From contig NC_083603.1 of NCBI RefSeq assembly GCF_029168945.1, forward strand, positions 36,057,396-36,121,395: DNA of 64,000 bases, in the 5' to 3' direction. The translations under genes and the position numbers were made by a program. The stretch comes from Cannabis sativa (taxonomy: Eukaryota > Streptophyta > Magnoliopsida > Rosales > Cannabaceae). The notes under the pieces are model-generated. The model made no database searches, was not told the DNA's origin, and saw only the letters and a list, made by a program, of their open reading frames with translations. Of the stretch, positions 32,680 through 44,052 are shown piece by piece. Position 1 is the first letter of the stretch. Each line of letters begins with the position of its first letter.

Positions 32680-34045
32680 TTTGTTTGTGAGAGGTGAACC
32701 ATATAATAACACATTCTATAGTTGTACTCACATGATGTCTTTACTTGAAACCATGTGATTTGCGTTGTTATTTTCTACATTTTTGACTGATTTGTTTGTT
32801 GTGGTGTTTTAATTTTTCCAAATCTGCTTGAATCCAGAATGATTATTGATCTGATGAACATGATCAAGAAGGTCAATGCTGCTGTTGAGTTTAAGGGGCA
32901 ACAAAAGAAAACCCAGACCAAAAAGCCAACTAGGTAGCCAACCCTTCGACACCCGACTTAAGATTAGAGATTCTACCAAGACCCGATTAACCCATGGAGG
33001 GGGAAGCAGTGGAGTGGCTAAAATGGTGGCTCCACCTAACATCGTTCCTGACAATAGGGAGCCCATGATCACCTCTAACAAAGAGGACTTCACGGAAGGA
33101 ATGGTGCTCCCAAAGTCAAGTGCAATGTTAAAGTGTGCAACCACTGCTCCCCCTCATGGAAGGGGGGACAAAAGAGCCAAACATTCTACCCCTGGAAACT
33201 CTGAATCTTCTACAGCGGGAAGTCTTCCTGATGGGAACCAACAAACACCCTTGTCGACCAAACCACCAATTAACAATGCCAATGACAGGAAATTTGTCCT
33301 TGTGACCCCTAACTCTTTGACCAAGATGAACTCCAAATAAACACACAGCCAATAGAAAACAATCCCTCCAGCTTCGGGCAGTCAAGCCATTTCTACCTAA
33401 ACTTCTTCTGTCCATCCAACCAAACCAGCCCAAGGCCTCCAAACATATTTTCCCAACATTCTTCCTCTGCCATTCAAATTTCATGTGAAGCCCACTCATA
33501 TTGGGGTAGAGGGTTTGGTGTAGGTTCAGAAGGTGGATGCCTATTTGAAGCAAAGGCTAGTAGAGGAGCAAAGGGTGCTCCGGTCCCGGACTGACCAGCT
33601 ATCCCCGGTGATGAGGGTTAAGATTACTGAAGGCATTCTGAACCTAGGGTATTTAGCTCCCATAATTGACCGCCCACCAATGAGTTAGAAGTTGGTCCCT
33701 CATCTGGGCAGGGACTTAGAACCTTTCCGTGCTGAAGCCATGGAGGACATGCGGTCAACGTAGCGGAATTGACTACTAAAAATGGGCTATCATTAGTTGT
33801 TTTGACCCTGTGCTCCTAGCCAACACCTCAAGACAACAAGCCACTTGGGTATTTCCTGTTACCACTTTTACCTATTTCTATTTCTTAACACAAAATGTCA
33901 TTCTTATCCCTCAATGCTTTAAATTGGTTCTAGATAGCCTTCTTTGTGGAGCGGACTTTCACGGAGATGCAAATGATTGATGTCAAACTGGACCTTTCCC
34001 TAACTGCCCGAAAAGCTCTAGAACTCAAGGTTGAAAACATCAAGA
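32680..34045 (+). pseudogene. Antisense ORF of Tat copy C, 3' part
   Basis: After the solo LTR the exon continues to about 32760. An acceptor-like TTGAATCCAG ends at 32837 and opens a basic, low-complexity exon (MIIDLMNMIKKVNAAVEFKG, then Lys/Pro/Thr-rich), open in a second frame at 32876-33340. This corresponds in position and composition to the Ser/Lys-rich exon of copy A. An intron-like segment 33849-33933 (GGTATTTCC...TTGGTTCTAG) precedes a helical exon (IAFFVERTFTEMQMIDVKLD, ARKALELKVENIKKE), matching the coiled-coil exon. The gene is cut at about 34045 by the chromovirus. Confidence 0.55.
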
Positions 34046-34237
34046 AGGAGTGATGAGAACATTAGGGCCAATGAAATAAGTCAAGTTCTAGTTGGCCCAA
34101 AGACGAGGGCGCAAGCAAAGAGATTCAAAGAAGAACTCAATAACTTAGTCAACAGAGTTTTAAAACAAGAACAGAGTGCAGTCAACACTGAAGGAGAACA
34201 AAGATTTGTGCTGCTCATCAAAGTAGACTCAATTTAG
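34046..34237 (+). pseudogene. Chromovirus pol C-terminus (left end of permuted element)
   Basis: Encodes ENIRANEISQVLVGPKTRAQ followed by AKRFKEELNNLVNRVLKQEQ and a stop at 34235-34237. This is the tail of a chromovirus pol (TRARAKRFKEAL...-type end). A related but not identical version (ENTKAKETSEVLVGLVTRAQ) is found at 37645-37710, on the other side of the LTR and gag. It therefore precedes, rather than follows, the element's own body. Confidence 0.7.
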
Positions 34238-34625
34238 ACCCAAATTGAGCTGATCACGTTTTTCAAGGAATTTGGCAGCTTTCCTTTTCGATTTTGTTTC
34301 CTTTATTCTATCTTTGTTTTATTTAGAAAATTGTCTTTTGTTTAGTTTCCTTTTTTATTGGTTGTAAGGTGGCTATATAAAGCCTTGTAAAGACTTTGGA
34401 AAATTAGAATATTTTGGAATAAAATTTTGAGAGGTTTTCTTCTTTAGTTCTTGAGAGAACTATTCAAACTTATCTAAGAGTATCCCTTGTGGCATTCAAC
34501 GTGACTTATCAAATGAATTTCCACCACCGTTTGTGGCGTCTACCTTCATACCAAGGTTCATGCATAACTAAGCATTGGGTCGCGGTTGCACATCCAAATT
34601 TTGAGAATTCTTAGAGTCTGCCATA
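34238..34625 (+). repeat. Chromovirus LTR (edges approximate)
   Basis: Between the pol stop and a primer site lies about 390 bp with TATATAAAG near 34371 (GGCTATATAAAGCC) and no coding character, as expected for a short LTR. The right edge is set by the primer site just after ...GTCTGCCA. The left edge is not certain because the second LTR is absent. Confidence 0.55.
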
Positions 34626-34640
34626 TTTGGTATCAAATTT
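34626..34640 (+). other. Primer binding site remnant (initiator tRNA-Met)
   Basis: TTTGGTATCAAATTT resembles TGGTATCAGAGC, the complement of the 3' end of initiator tRNA-Met used by plant chromoviruses, with changes after the first nine bases. A better-preserved version is at 58710-58723 in the Tekay-like element. Confidence 0.5.
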
Positions 34641-36070
34641 CCCAAAATCCCACACAAGTGTTCCAAAAATCATCAATTCTTTTAGTTTTCATCAGTGTTC
34701 GTATGATTTGTTGGTTGGAATTGCTGCTTGAATCCTTTCTTGTAATGTTTGCTTAGTTTTTAAAGAACTTAAAGAAGAATACGAGTGGAGAAAGGTAGAG
34801 GTGTAAGCTTATTTCAGGGTAAAAGCCATCAAATTTGATTGAAAATACGAGTGAAATTGAGTGACAAATTTTTTTTGAGTGAAACACGTGACGGAGAGTG
34901 GTGAGGTTCTGCTATATATGTTCTAACTTTGTTTTTGCATAATTCAATCATGTCAAAAGTTCCAGAAGAAAATATCGGTAATGAAACTACACCATCTACG
35001 GTTCCAAATCTACAACTTCAAGCTTTGATGGGGGAGATGAGGAGGATGATGAGAGAAGATTGTGAACAAATACATGTGAGGTTAGATAAGGTAGAAGAGG
35101 CAACCCAATAGAGTCCACGGAGGAATAGGGTTCACCAACAGGATGATAACGAAGTAGATGGGGATGAGATAATTTCTAATGAAGAATTAGATGGGATACC
35201 AGTGGGTAACCATAGGAGGTTTGGTCGGGATAGAGAAGCTAGGAACTACGTAGATAACTATTTGGCAAATCTAAAGATGCAAATTCCTGCTTTTCAAGGA
35301 AAGAATGATCCTGAAGAATACCTAGAGTGGGAGAAGAAGATTGAATTGGTGTTTGATTCTCACAACTAAATTGAAATGAAAAAGGTAAAACTTGCTGCCA
35401 TTGAATTTACTAACTATGCTATTTTTCGGTGGGATCAGTTGTGCATTAATAACAGGCAAAATTGAGAACGAGAGATTAACTCTTGGGAGGCTATGAAGAG
35501 GGTGATGAGGTGGCATTTTCTACCATCTCATTATGATCGAGACTTGTACCTCACGTTGCAAGGTGTTCTTCAAGGATACAAGAGTGTTGATGACTATTAC
35601 TAGGAGATGGAATGGCTATGATTAGAGCAAATGTGGAAGAGGATAGGGAAGCAACAATGGCAAGGTTTTTGAATGGGATGAATCGAGAGATTGCTAATAC
35701 ATTTGAACTAAACCATTATGAGGAATTGGAAGATTTGGTGCCTATGGCAATCAAAGTTGAAAGGTAGCTCAAGAAGGGTAGTTAGAGCTCAAAACCAAGG
35801 CCGAGTCTAAATAATCCAAATACAACACCTTGAAGATCAAACTTCCCAAAGAAAGAAGGCGAACCGAGTTCATCCTCTACACTCAAACCAGCCACGACAA
35901 CTACAACTTCTCAAGGAAAAACAACCCCTATTTCATCTCAATCTAGTGCGATAAAGTGTTTCAAATGTTAGGGGCGAGGACACATAGCTAGCCAATGTCC
36001 AAATAAGAGAGTTATGGTCATTCGGGAAAATGGTAAAGTAGATTCTGAAGATGAAGAATAGTTTGTTGAT
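34641..36070 (+). pseudogene. Chromovirus gag
   Basis: ATG 34950 starts MSKVPEENIGNETTPSTVPN. After a stop at 35109 a Retrotrans_gag domain is readable (YVDNYLANLKMQIPAFQGKN, EYLEWEKKIELVFDSHN, WDQLCINNRQN, WEAMKRVMRWHFLPSHYDRD). A CCHC knuckle follows at about 35950-35995: CFKC, a stop in place of a residue, then GRGHIASQCP. At least six stops and a shift make it dead. The 310 bp before the ATG (34641-34949) hold leader sequence with no gene. Confidence 0.8.
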
Positions 36071-37009
36071 ATGCCACCATTAGAAGATGCTTCTATAGAA
36101 GATGAAGAGTATGGGCCAGAATATGGTGACATGCTTGCACTAGTCACCAGACGAGCATTAAATTTGCAAGTAAAAGAAGAGGAAGAAGAGGTACAACATG
36201 AGAACATTTTTCATACTCGTTGTCATGTGAAAGACAAGGTATGTAGTGTGATCCTTGATGGGGGTAGTTGTACTAACATTGCAAGTTCATATATGGTTGA
36301 GAAGCTAGGACTTCCAACGCTTAAACATCCACGTCCTTACAAGTTGCAATGGTTGAATGATAGTGGTGAAGTGAGAGTTACCAAAAAAATTTTGGTATCT
36401 TTCTGAATTGGCAAGTATGAGGATAAGGTATTGTGCAATGTGGTCCTACTGCAAGTTGGACACCTTCTTCTAGGAAGACCTTTGTAATTTGATCAAAAAC
36501 TCCACCATGACGACTTCACTAACAAGTACTCATTCATGTTCACTCAGCTAACAGTAACTCTAGCTCCTTTGACACCAAAACAAGTGTATGAAGATCAAAT
36601 GAGATTGAAATATTTGAGTGACCGAAAGAATTTGAGTGATAAAAAGAAATTGAGTGATAAAAAGAACTTAAGTGAGCAAGAGAATGGGAAAAAAGAGAGT
36701 CCAAGATAGAAAACAATTGAAGCAAGTAAGAGAGAAAATAACAAAAAGAGTTCTATCAATGAGATAAAAATAGAGAGGAAACAAAATAATTTGTTTGCAA
36801 GAAAAAGTGAGATTACGCAAGCTTTGCGTACAAAACAACCAATGATTTTGTTCGTTTACCAGGAGGCTCTTTTAAGCACTAACCAACTTGATTCTTTGCT
36901 GCCTAGTGTTGTTGTTTCTATTATGCAGGAATTCAAGGATGTGTTTCCCGAGGAGGTACCACATGGTATACCTACAACCATTGTATCCTAAGTTCTTAAG
37001 TTATTCTTT
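36071..37009 (+). pseudogene. Chromovirus protease and PR-RT linker
   Basis: 36071-36406 encodes an acidic stretch then CHVKDKVCSVILDGGSCTNI and HPRPYKLQWLNDSGEVRVTK, the retropepsin region of Reina-like chromoviruses with D-G-G at the active site. It continues (LLGRP, FTNKYSFMF) past a stop. A Lys/Ser-rich linker with short repeats (SDRKNLSDKKKLSDKKNLSE, about 36616-36680) leads to [17 protein letters not shown] at about 36930-36980, the block just before RT. RT itself is missing: the sequence jumps to integrase at about 37010. Confidence 0.78.
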
Positions 37010-37712
37010 GAAAACATTGTGGGAAAAACTCACGACAAAACTTTTGTTTTCTACTACTTTTCATCCTCAAATTGATGGTAAAAAAGAAGTAGTTAATAAA
37101 AATTTATCCACTTTATTGAGGGCTATCATAAGTAAAAATATTAAGACTTCGAAGGATTTTTTACCGCATGTTGAATCTGTTTATAATCGTTCTATGCATT
37201 CTGCTACTAAATTCTCACCATTTGAAATTATTTATGGTTTTAACCCTTTGACATCTTTGGATCTACCACCTTTACCTGTTTATGAGCATTTGAATTTAGA
37301 TGGAAAAAAGAAAGCAACATTTGTGAAGCAAATTCATGAGAGGGCACGACTCAACATAGAGAGAAGAACCGAGCAATACGTAAGGCAAGCTAACAAGGGT
37401 CGTCACAAGCAGGTTTTTGAGCCCAGTGATTGGTTATGGTTACACATGAGGAAAGAACGATTCCCATCCCAAAGACGTTCCAAATTGCTACCTCGACAAG
37501 ATGGTCTGCTTCAAGTTCTTGAAAGGATCAATGATAATACATACCGTCTCGATTTACCTGGAGAATATAATGTTAGTGCTACTTTTAATGTTTCTAATTT
37601 GATCCCTTTGATGCAAGTGAAGATTTGAGGACAAATCCTTTTGAGAACACTAAGGCCAAAGAAACAAGTGAAGTTCTAGTTGGTCTGGTGACGAGGGCGC
37701 AAGCCAGGGATT
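37010..37712 (+). pseudogene. Chromovirus integrase C-terminal half
   Basis: From about 37014 the frame reads [40 protein letters not shown] (catalytic Glu region of integrase), [20 protein letters not shown], then a GPY/F-like C-terminal part ([40 protein letters not shown]). The stop is at 37626-37628, and a shifted tail continues to VLVGLVTRAQ near 37705. RT, RNase H and the first two integrase catalytic residues have been deleted, so the element is non-autonomous. Confidence 0.85.
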
Positions 37713-38532
37713 GTTTTCTTGTTCAAGGATGCACCTCTCCATTATTTGTGTTCAGTGACTTTTACTTTTGTGAAGTTGTGCTTTAGGAAAAATGGTTTAA
37801 CATGTTGTAGATTTCAGGCGTTATTCCTTGCTCATGAATTGGGCTAAAATTGTGATAGTGTTGCAGCGTACTTTTCCATACGAACTTCATCCATAAAAGC
37901 CTAAGGCCACAAAGGCTTTTCACAAATTTGGGGGTCCAATTTTACACACTATGAACTTTAGACAATATCTTTTAAGCAAGACAAGGCTAAAATGCACATG
38001 AGTTCAGGCAAGGCCTACCCATTTTAACGAATTCAAGAAATTTAAAACTTTAAGCGATATATTGAAACTTTTGAGAAGGGATTCAGGTGAGTCTTTCCCT
38101 TTTATCGAAATTTTGGCTGAATACGCTTCTAATTTCAATGTTTAGAGTTATTTCAACCTGAAGAAGGAGTTGAAGCGTATTTTTCCTTTTAATGAATTTT
38201 GTTGAAAATGTATCTTGTTTAAGGTTTGACTGTAAGCTACGATAAAAATTATGCATATGCGTAAGCAAAGTAACTAGTCATAGCACACTGTACGTTTTTG
38301 GGGCACATGTGGCCATAGTACCCCCTAAGTGAGCTGAGAAGTTTGGACTTCTCCAACTTCTTGGTCACTTGTTTAAAACATAGCTTGTGACTTAAAATTG
38401 TGAAGCGTAAATTTAAATGTAAATTGGTTCTATTTTCATTTCATTATACCCAAAGGTTGTACATAAAAAAGGTAATTACATAAAAATTTACACAAAGCTC
38501 AATGGACTTCATCAAGGCTGTATCATTTTTGC
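37713..38532. other. Non-coding region between chromovirus and copy C pol
   Basis: No gene seen. It holds a small perfect inverted repeat (AAAAGCCT at 37895-37902, AGGCTTTT at 37913-37920) and, at 38327-38370, the copy C version of the conserved Tat stem-loop. By position it is the aORF/pol convergent region of copy C, with the far side displaced by the chromovirus. Confidence 0.5.
38327..38370. repeat. Conserved stem-loop, copy C
   Basis: AAGTGA (38327-38332) pairs with TCACTT (38365-38370). Inside, GAGAAGT and ACTTCTC form a second stem. The loop is longer than in copies A and B, but the outer arms and the CTTGGTCACTT end are kept, and it lies about 165 bp from the pol stop (38533). Confidence 0.65.
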
Positions 38533-41500
38533 CTATTTATAGTACTAACGTAAGTGGTTTGCATTCTAGGCATGAAGGACCCTCAATCAATCCATACTTT
38601 TGAGCTAAAGAGTTCCTTAGCCCACTTTCTCAAGTATTTCTTAAGGGCCTTCCCAATTTGGGCCAACTACCCCCACTCCCGATTCTTGCAAAGTTGGGGA
38701 TACTCTCCTTAAGATGAGATCTCCAACATCAAATGTACGACTATTCACTTTAGAGTTGAAGTGTCAGGCAATCTTCCCTTGGTAAGTTCTTTGAATAAAT
38801 CCAATGATTCTTGGAGCAAGGAATGGTTTTGGGAAGGGTCGTAAGTATCCCATCGATGAGACGGGACAGTGGCCTCCACAAGTATTAATGCTTCACACGT
38901 GTAAGCCATTGCATAAGGCATGTGTCCTATTGAAGTTCTCTCCGTTGTCTGGTAGGCCCAGCAAAGTCATGGAAGTTCTTTTTGCCAGTGAGCTTTGTAG
39001 GCTTGGAGTTTCTTCTTCAATGTAGTTTTCAAAATCTTTTTCACGGATTCCACCTACCCATTGGCTTGTGGCCGGGCTACAGCTAAAAAGCCTTTCACGA
39101 TTCCATGATGGGCACAAAAGTCAGTGAAGTGCTGGCTATCAAAATGTTTCCCATTATCTGAGACAATCTTGTATGGAAGTCCATATCAATACACAATATT
39201 CTTAATGATAAAGTCCAAGGCCTTCTTGGACATGACGGTGTTCATTGGTTCTACCTCAATCCGCTTGGTAAAATAGTCAACTAGGACTATCGCGTATTTG
39301 ACTCCTCCTTTGCTTGTGGGGAAGGATCCTATTTTGTCTATCATAAAACTACAAAAGACCATGGACTACTCATAAGTGTGATCTTAGTGGGTCGTGCAAG
39401 CAGAACCTTAGCATACCAGTGACATTGCTCACACTTCCTTACATACTCTATGCAATTCTTCTTCATTGTGGGTAAAAAACACCCCTTGTGAAGAATTTTC
39501 TTGGAGAGACTAGGCTCGTAAGTATGGTTTCTACAAAAGCCACCATGAATCTCATGGATCACTGAGCTAATTTCTGTTCGAGCAATGCACCTCAAGTATG
39601 GCATTGATACTTCTCGACGATAGAGTTTCCCATCCATAATCACATAACGGGAGCCTACTACTGGACCTTCGTAGAAGTTGCCTTGTCCTCTGGAAGCTCT
39701 CCAGAACTCAGGAAGTTGTAAATGGGTGCCATCTAGGAATAAGAGTTGTTAACCATGGAATTTACCCCTGGACCTCAATGCTTGGTTTTTCCAAATTTAA
39801 AATTGGGACTATTCTGTGTTGAATGATCGCAGGATCTGTTCCAAGTTTAGCTAGCATGTCCACGAATGAATTTTGGTCTCTTGGAACCTGGCAAACATTG
39901 TAGCTATTGAATCCTTGCAACAGTTGCCGGGACATCATAATGTATGAAGCCATTTTTTTACACTTCATCTAGTATTCACAAAAAATCTTATTCACCACCA
40001 GCTAGGAATCACTGTACACTTCCATCTATTGGGCCCCCACTTCCTTAGCTTATTTACGACCTGCCAGCAAAGCTTTATGTTTTGCTTCATTGTTAGAGGC
40101 GCAAAAACAAAAAACTTAAAGCACTCTAGAGCTAGTGCCCTTGTGGGAAAAATACGAATGACTCTGGCCCTAGCTCCCTTTTAGTTGGATGCTCCATCTA
40201 CATAGATCTTCCATGTTGGCAGTTCCTGAGCTGGATCTTCCGGAAGGTCATTTAAGCTTGAACACTCTACTATGAAGTCGGCAAGGGCTTGGCCCTTAAT
40301 AGATTCTTGGGGCTGGTACTATATATCAAATTAGCTAAGTTTCATGGCCCATTTAGCAATCTGCTGGAAGACTCCGGCTTTTGAAGCACTTGTTGTAGGG
40401 GATGATTTGTGAGTACTTTTATATCGTGGGCATGTAAGTATGGCCTCAGCTTTTGAGACAAGTTAGTAAGCAAAATATTAGTTTCTCTACCATAGGATAC
40501 CTGGAATCCGCACCCATCAATCTTTTTCTTACGTAGTAGACAAGGCACTGGACCTTTTCTTCCTCTCGCACAATTGCAGAACTAATAGCATGATCAGACA
40601 CTACCAAGTACAAGTATAAATCTTATCCTTACATAGGCTTCGATAAAATAGCAGCCTTGGTCAAAAGGTCCTACAATTTTTGGAAAGAAACCTTGCACTC
40701 TTTAGTCTACAAAAACTTCTTGTTACCTCGCAATACCTTGAAAAATGGTATGCACTGATTTGTTGTCTTTGAAATGAACCGGCTGAGTGCAGCTATCTGA
40801 CCAATAAAACATTGGACATCCTTGTGTTTCTTGGGATAAGGCATGTCGATAAAGGCTTTGATCTTCTTTAGGTTTGCTTCGATTCTACACGAGCTGATAA
40901 TGAATCCTAAAGCTTCTTGGAGGAGACTCCAAATGTACATTTCATGGGATTCAGCTTAATCTAGTGTTTCTTGATTACAGTGAAAGCTTCTTCAGGATGC
41001 TGACCATGTTCTTCAGAGGTCTTCGATTTCACCAACAGATCATCCACATATACCTCCATGTTTCACCCTAACTGGTTTTTGAACATTCTATTGACCATCT
41101 ACTAATATGTGGTTCCAGCATTTTTATGAACCAATGGCATCACCTTGTAGCATTAAATGCCTTTATTAGTTGGTAAGTTGGTGTGTTCTTCATTCGCAAC
41201 GTGCATTTTGATCTAATTATACCCAGAGTAGGCATCCATGAAGGTGAGAAACTTGTATCCAAACGTGGCATCCACCAATTGACCTATTCACAGAAGTAGA
41301 AAGAAATCTTTTGTGCATGCCTCTTTCATGTCGATAAAGTCTATGCACATTCTCCATGATCCATTAGGTTTCGAAACAAATACTGGGTTTGCAAGCCAGA
41401 CCGATAATGCTTCTTGGAGAAAATCATTATCGATCAACTTGTCTACCTTTGTTTTCACAGCTTCCAATGTCACAGGATCCAAAAGTTGACACTTCTAGTG

Positions 41501-41880
41501 GACTAGCGTTACGTCTTCTGAATTTTCAAAGCATGGAAAATGGTGTTACGATCAATCACAGTCATATCAAAATGGCTCCATGCCAGCATATCTTGATTTA
41601 TTTTGACCGTGTTTATGATGCTTTCCCTGATGGATGAGGGTCGGTTTCTTCCCATTCCGATAGTTCTCATGTGATCTTCCTCACTAATTCCTACTTCCTC
41701 TACCTCCTATATTGGTCCTAGATTCCTTTCAGTCTCGATTTTTTGATCTAAATTGTCATGAAACTTTTCTCGAATAGTTTTAATATCCATCAAGTCTTCT
41801 ATTCTAGGATCAATAAGGGCTTCTTCCTGAATCATTAACTCTGTCTGTGTCGAGACATTATAGAAATTTTTGGCGCTCTT
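38533..41880 (-). pseudogene. Tat copy C pol remnant (RT, RNase H, integrase)
   Basis: Minus-strand pol, older and more broken than copies A and B. From high to low coordinates: EEDHMRTIGMGRN and INQDMLAWSHFDMTVIDRNT (PR-RT linker, about 41560-41690); LQEALSVWLANPVFVSKPNG and SWRMCIDFIDMKEACTKDFF (RT); CFIGQIAALSRFISKTTNQC; QKLRPYLHAHDIKVL (RNase H); CQVPRDQNSFVDMLAKLGTD (end of the second RNase H); MPYLRCIARTEISSVIHEIH and CIEYVRKCEQCHWYAKVLLA (integrase zinc-binding part, about 39400-39600). The tail NANHLR.YYK ends at TAG 38533-38535. Gag and protease are missing above 41880. Confidence 0.8.
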
Positions 41881-42432
41881 GTGACCTATGTTGAAGCTAC
41901 GGTCTCTCTAAAACCACTCATGAATACTATGCAAGGTTGGACAGTGAAAAGGGTGGCAGCAGATTTCCTCTTACGCGGTGAGAAAAACATGAGCATTGAA
42001 GCTTTGTTTTTCTTAATGATTTCGTGCTTTTTGTCTCTAGTTTTCATTTCTAGGAGTGAAGAAATGAAACTAAAGTTTGGAAGAAGGATAAATGACCTTT
42101 ATATAGGCTCTAATTTTATTTCCCCCCAAGAAACAGTTAAATGGAACATTAATTCCCATTAAAAGCATTATGGGGAAATAGGAATAGAAAAAAAAGGGGA
42201 AACCATGACTGTGTAACCGTCAGCATGTTTCCCAGAAAGCACACTTTTAAATTTCCATAATGAAGAACCAATAATTAATAGTCAGTTGAAGAGATAGAAG
42301 TGTGACAGTCCATTTCTGCACGGTACAACTTTCAATGTGTTAAGCACGTGAGGACCACATGCCTGCTAGCATTGGAACATGTATTTAATGTCCCAATCTG
42401 TACAAATGCTCATACGGGGACTTGGGAGAAAA
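41881..42432 (-). pseudogene. Promoter and first exon remnant of an oppositely oriented Tat element (E)
   Basis: On the minus strand a TATA box (TATATAAAG, 42097-42105) is followed by a leader with an ATG-rich, coding-like stretch to about 41880. Upstream lie CACGTG (42345-42350) and, at 42421-42432, the polypurine tract CTTGGGAGAAAA read on the plus strand just before an LTR start. This is the mirror image of 4317-4783 in copy A: LTR, purine tract, G-box about 80 bp away, TATA about 300-330 bp away. No aORF protein domain is recognisable, so the call rests on layout. Confidence 0.45.
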
Positions 42433-42889
42433 TGTTATCCCAATGTTTTCACAGCTAACAAGGCCCTTACACGTTGCATAGTCCAGCCATCTCATCGACC
42501 CTGCAGAGAACCTCTGGGCAAAATTATGCCTAGCAGGTCTACATAAAGGGTAACAGCCATAAGCTACCCAAAATGTCTGCAGCAGCTTCTACCCGAATAC
42601 TCAACATGCTGACTAGATAAAATGGGACAACACCCTTTAAGGGTTATTTTACAAGCCAAGTTCATAAAGAAGGCAAGTATTAAGGGATTTAACCTGATGA
42701 CCAACATGATGGACAAATCTAGCACTTTCAGGGATGCTGGACAGAGATATGAGATCCTTTATTTCGTCGCCATCAAGCTTCCTCAAATATCTATAACTGA
42801 ATCCTACAAACTCAAATCTAGCAAATTTATCCAAGAATAAAGGAGCTTTATCAAATCATAATTGTATCCTAGAAAATAGGGATATTTAT
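42433..42889 (+). repeat. Tat-type LTR fragment, element E
   Basis: Starts TGTTATCCCAATG right after a purine tract; copy A's LTR starts TATTATCCCAATT after a similar tract. The similarity fades after the first dozen bases. No proper LTR end (GGTCAACA) is found before 42890, where TGTTGACCTT, the right-hand terminal motif of this LTR type in reverse, begins. It is probably truncated. Confidence 0.4.
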
Positions 42890-44047
42890 TGTTGACCTTG
42901 AAATCTAGACTAGACTTCTAAGCCACACCGCTCGCTAGATTGGAAACAATTACAAGTTTCTGAAGTAATTAATGAGAGACAAAAAAATTTATAGTTGTTC
43001 ACCCCCTATATCGCGATAGGAATGGGGCTATGACTACTTCGAGTTTTTATTTCTCACGAGATGGTAATTACAGCAAGTATTTGGGAGCACTCTCTTTATA
43101 GTTGAAGGAGGCCCATAAAAATAGGAAAAAAAATAAAGTGTGTTCCACTGCTGATGATGATCTAACGGTGAAAATTAGCTTCTTGTGATGAAGGCCAAAT
43201 TTTTGGTGTCCAATAGATCACGTTACGAGTTTCCCAAAGCTTATTTTGGTAACTCCCTAGAAGGGAAATTCTACGATGATAGCTTTAGAATTACACTTGG
43301 TGTATGAAACATCACCTTAAATAGCTTCAAAACTCAAGTTTAATTGCACCAATCAGATATAAATTTAGTGAGTTATGGCTATTTTACGGAATGTAGTTTA
43401 GGTCCCAACACCCAGGTTGACATCCAGCGCAGAAGTTGACACTAATGTCAACCTGGATGATGTACAATTGTAGAAAAATCCAAGGGAAGTCCTTTGAAGT
43501 TATGGTTTGACACCCCTTTGTCTTTTTATAGGGTCTAGCAAAGCTGGTCAGCAATTCTCGAAGATGTTGCTATTTTGTGGAAATGGGAGACTCGAAACTC
43601 TTCATTTTTGGGAGCCAAAATTGATGTTTTGAATTTTATTAATTTGACTTCATGGATCATTTCCCTTGTGAAAAACTTGACAGACGGTCAAAACAGCATA
43701 AGACTCGAATAATCAGAAGCCAGCAAACCGAGCCATTTGTTGACCTGGGTGTAGGACCATTTAAACTAAGCTTTTGGGATTCTATTTTTCACACTTCCAA
43801 GGCTTCTGAACTTGAGGACAAGGACTCTCCCCCCATTTTTGACCATTCTGGATTTAATGGTCGCATCAGATTTGGCATTTAAGAAATTGAACTAGTATGC
43901 TAGCTTAATTTTCAACTTGGGCGTTGGGCCCAGGACCAGGTGAACCTAGGCCCTAGGCCTTATTTCTATGGACTCAGGTTTGAGGTTTTTCCCAAAGTTT
44001 ATTTGAATCTTCATTATTTCTAATGACGATGAAAATTCTCAAAGCAA
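42890..44047. other. Unassigned region left of the Copia insertion
   Basis: About 1.16 kb with no credible gene. It opens with TGTTGACCTTG, the inverted end motif of Tat LTRs, so it may be the 3' LTR of copy D in reverse; a minus-strand TATA-like site near 43096 would fit. It carries several copies of a degenerate repeat GTCAACCTGGGTGTTGGG (43404, 43447, 43912), which also continues on the right side of the Copia insertion. Confidence 0.4.
43404..43931. repeat. Degenerate GTCAACCTGGGTGTTGGG repeats, left group
   Basis: An inverted copy CCCAACACCCAGGTTGAC is at 43404-43421, a short direct copy at 43447-43456, and TCAACTTGGGCGTTGGGCCC at 43912-43931. Related copies are at 49437-49885. Confidence 0.6.
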
Positions 44048-44052
44048 TTTTT
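44048..44052. repeat. Target site duplication of Copia insertion, left
   Basis: TTTTT at 44048-44052 and again at 49395-49399 flanks TGTTGGG...CCAACA. Low complexity weakens it, but both LTR ends are exact and the flanking GTCAACCTGGG repeats continue across. Confidence 0.65.

Noticed and set aside
34238..34625. Chromovirus LTR as one of a normal pair
   Set aside because: I looked for a second copy after 37712 and found none; TATATAAAG and the primer site support LTR identity, but the element lacks a paired LTR.
37895..37920. Perfect 8 bp inverted repeat AAAAGCCT/AGGCTTTT as a terminator or second conserved hairpin
   Set aside because: It occurs in only one place and has no counterpart in the other Tat copies; likely chance in this sequence.
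41881..42162. 93-codon plus-strand frame
   Set aside because: It spans a likely element junction and the minus-strand TATA/leader of element E; no domain recognised.
42890..43200. 3' LTR of copy D in reverse
   Set aside because: The TGTTGACC start and a TATA-like site fit, but I could not find the other edge or a polypurine tract, so it is only mentioned as a possibility.
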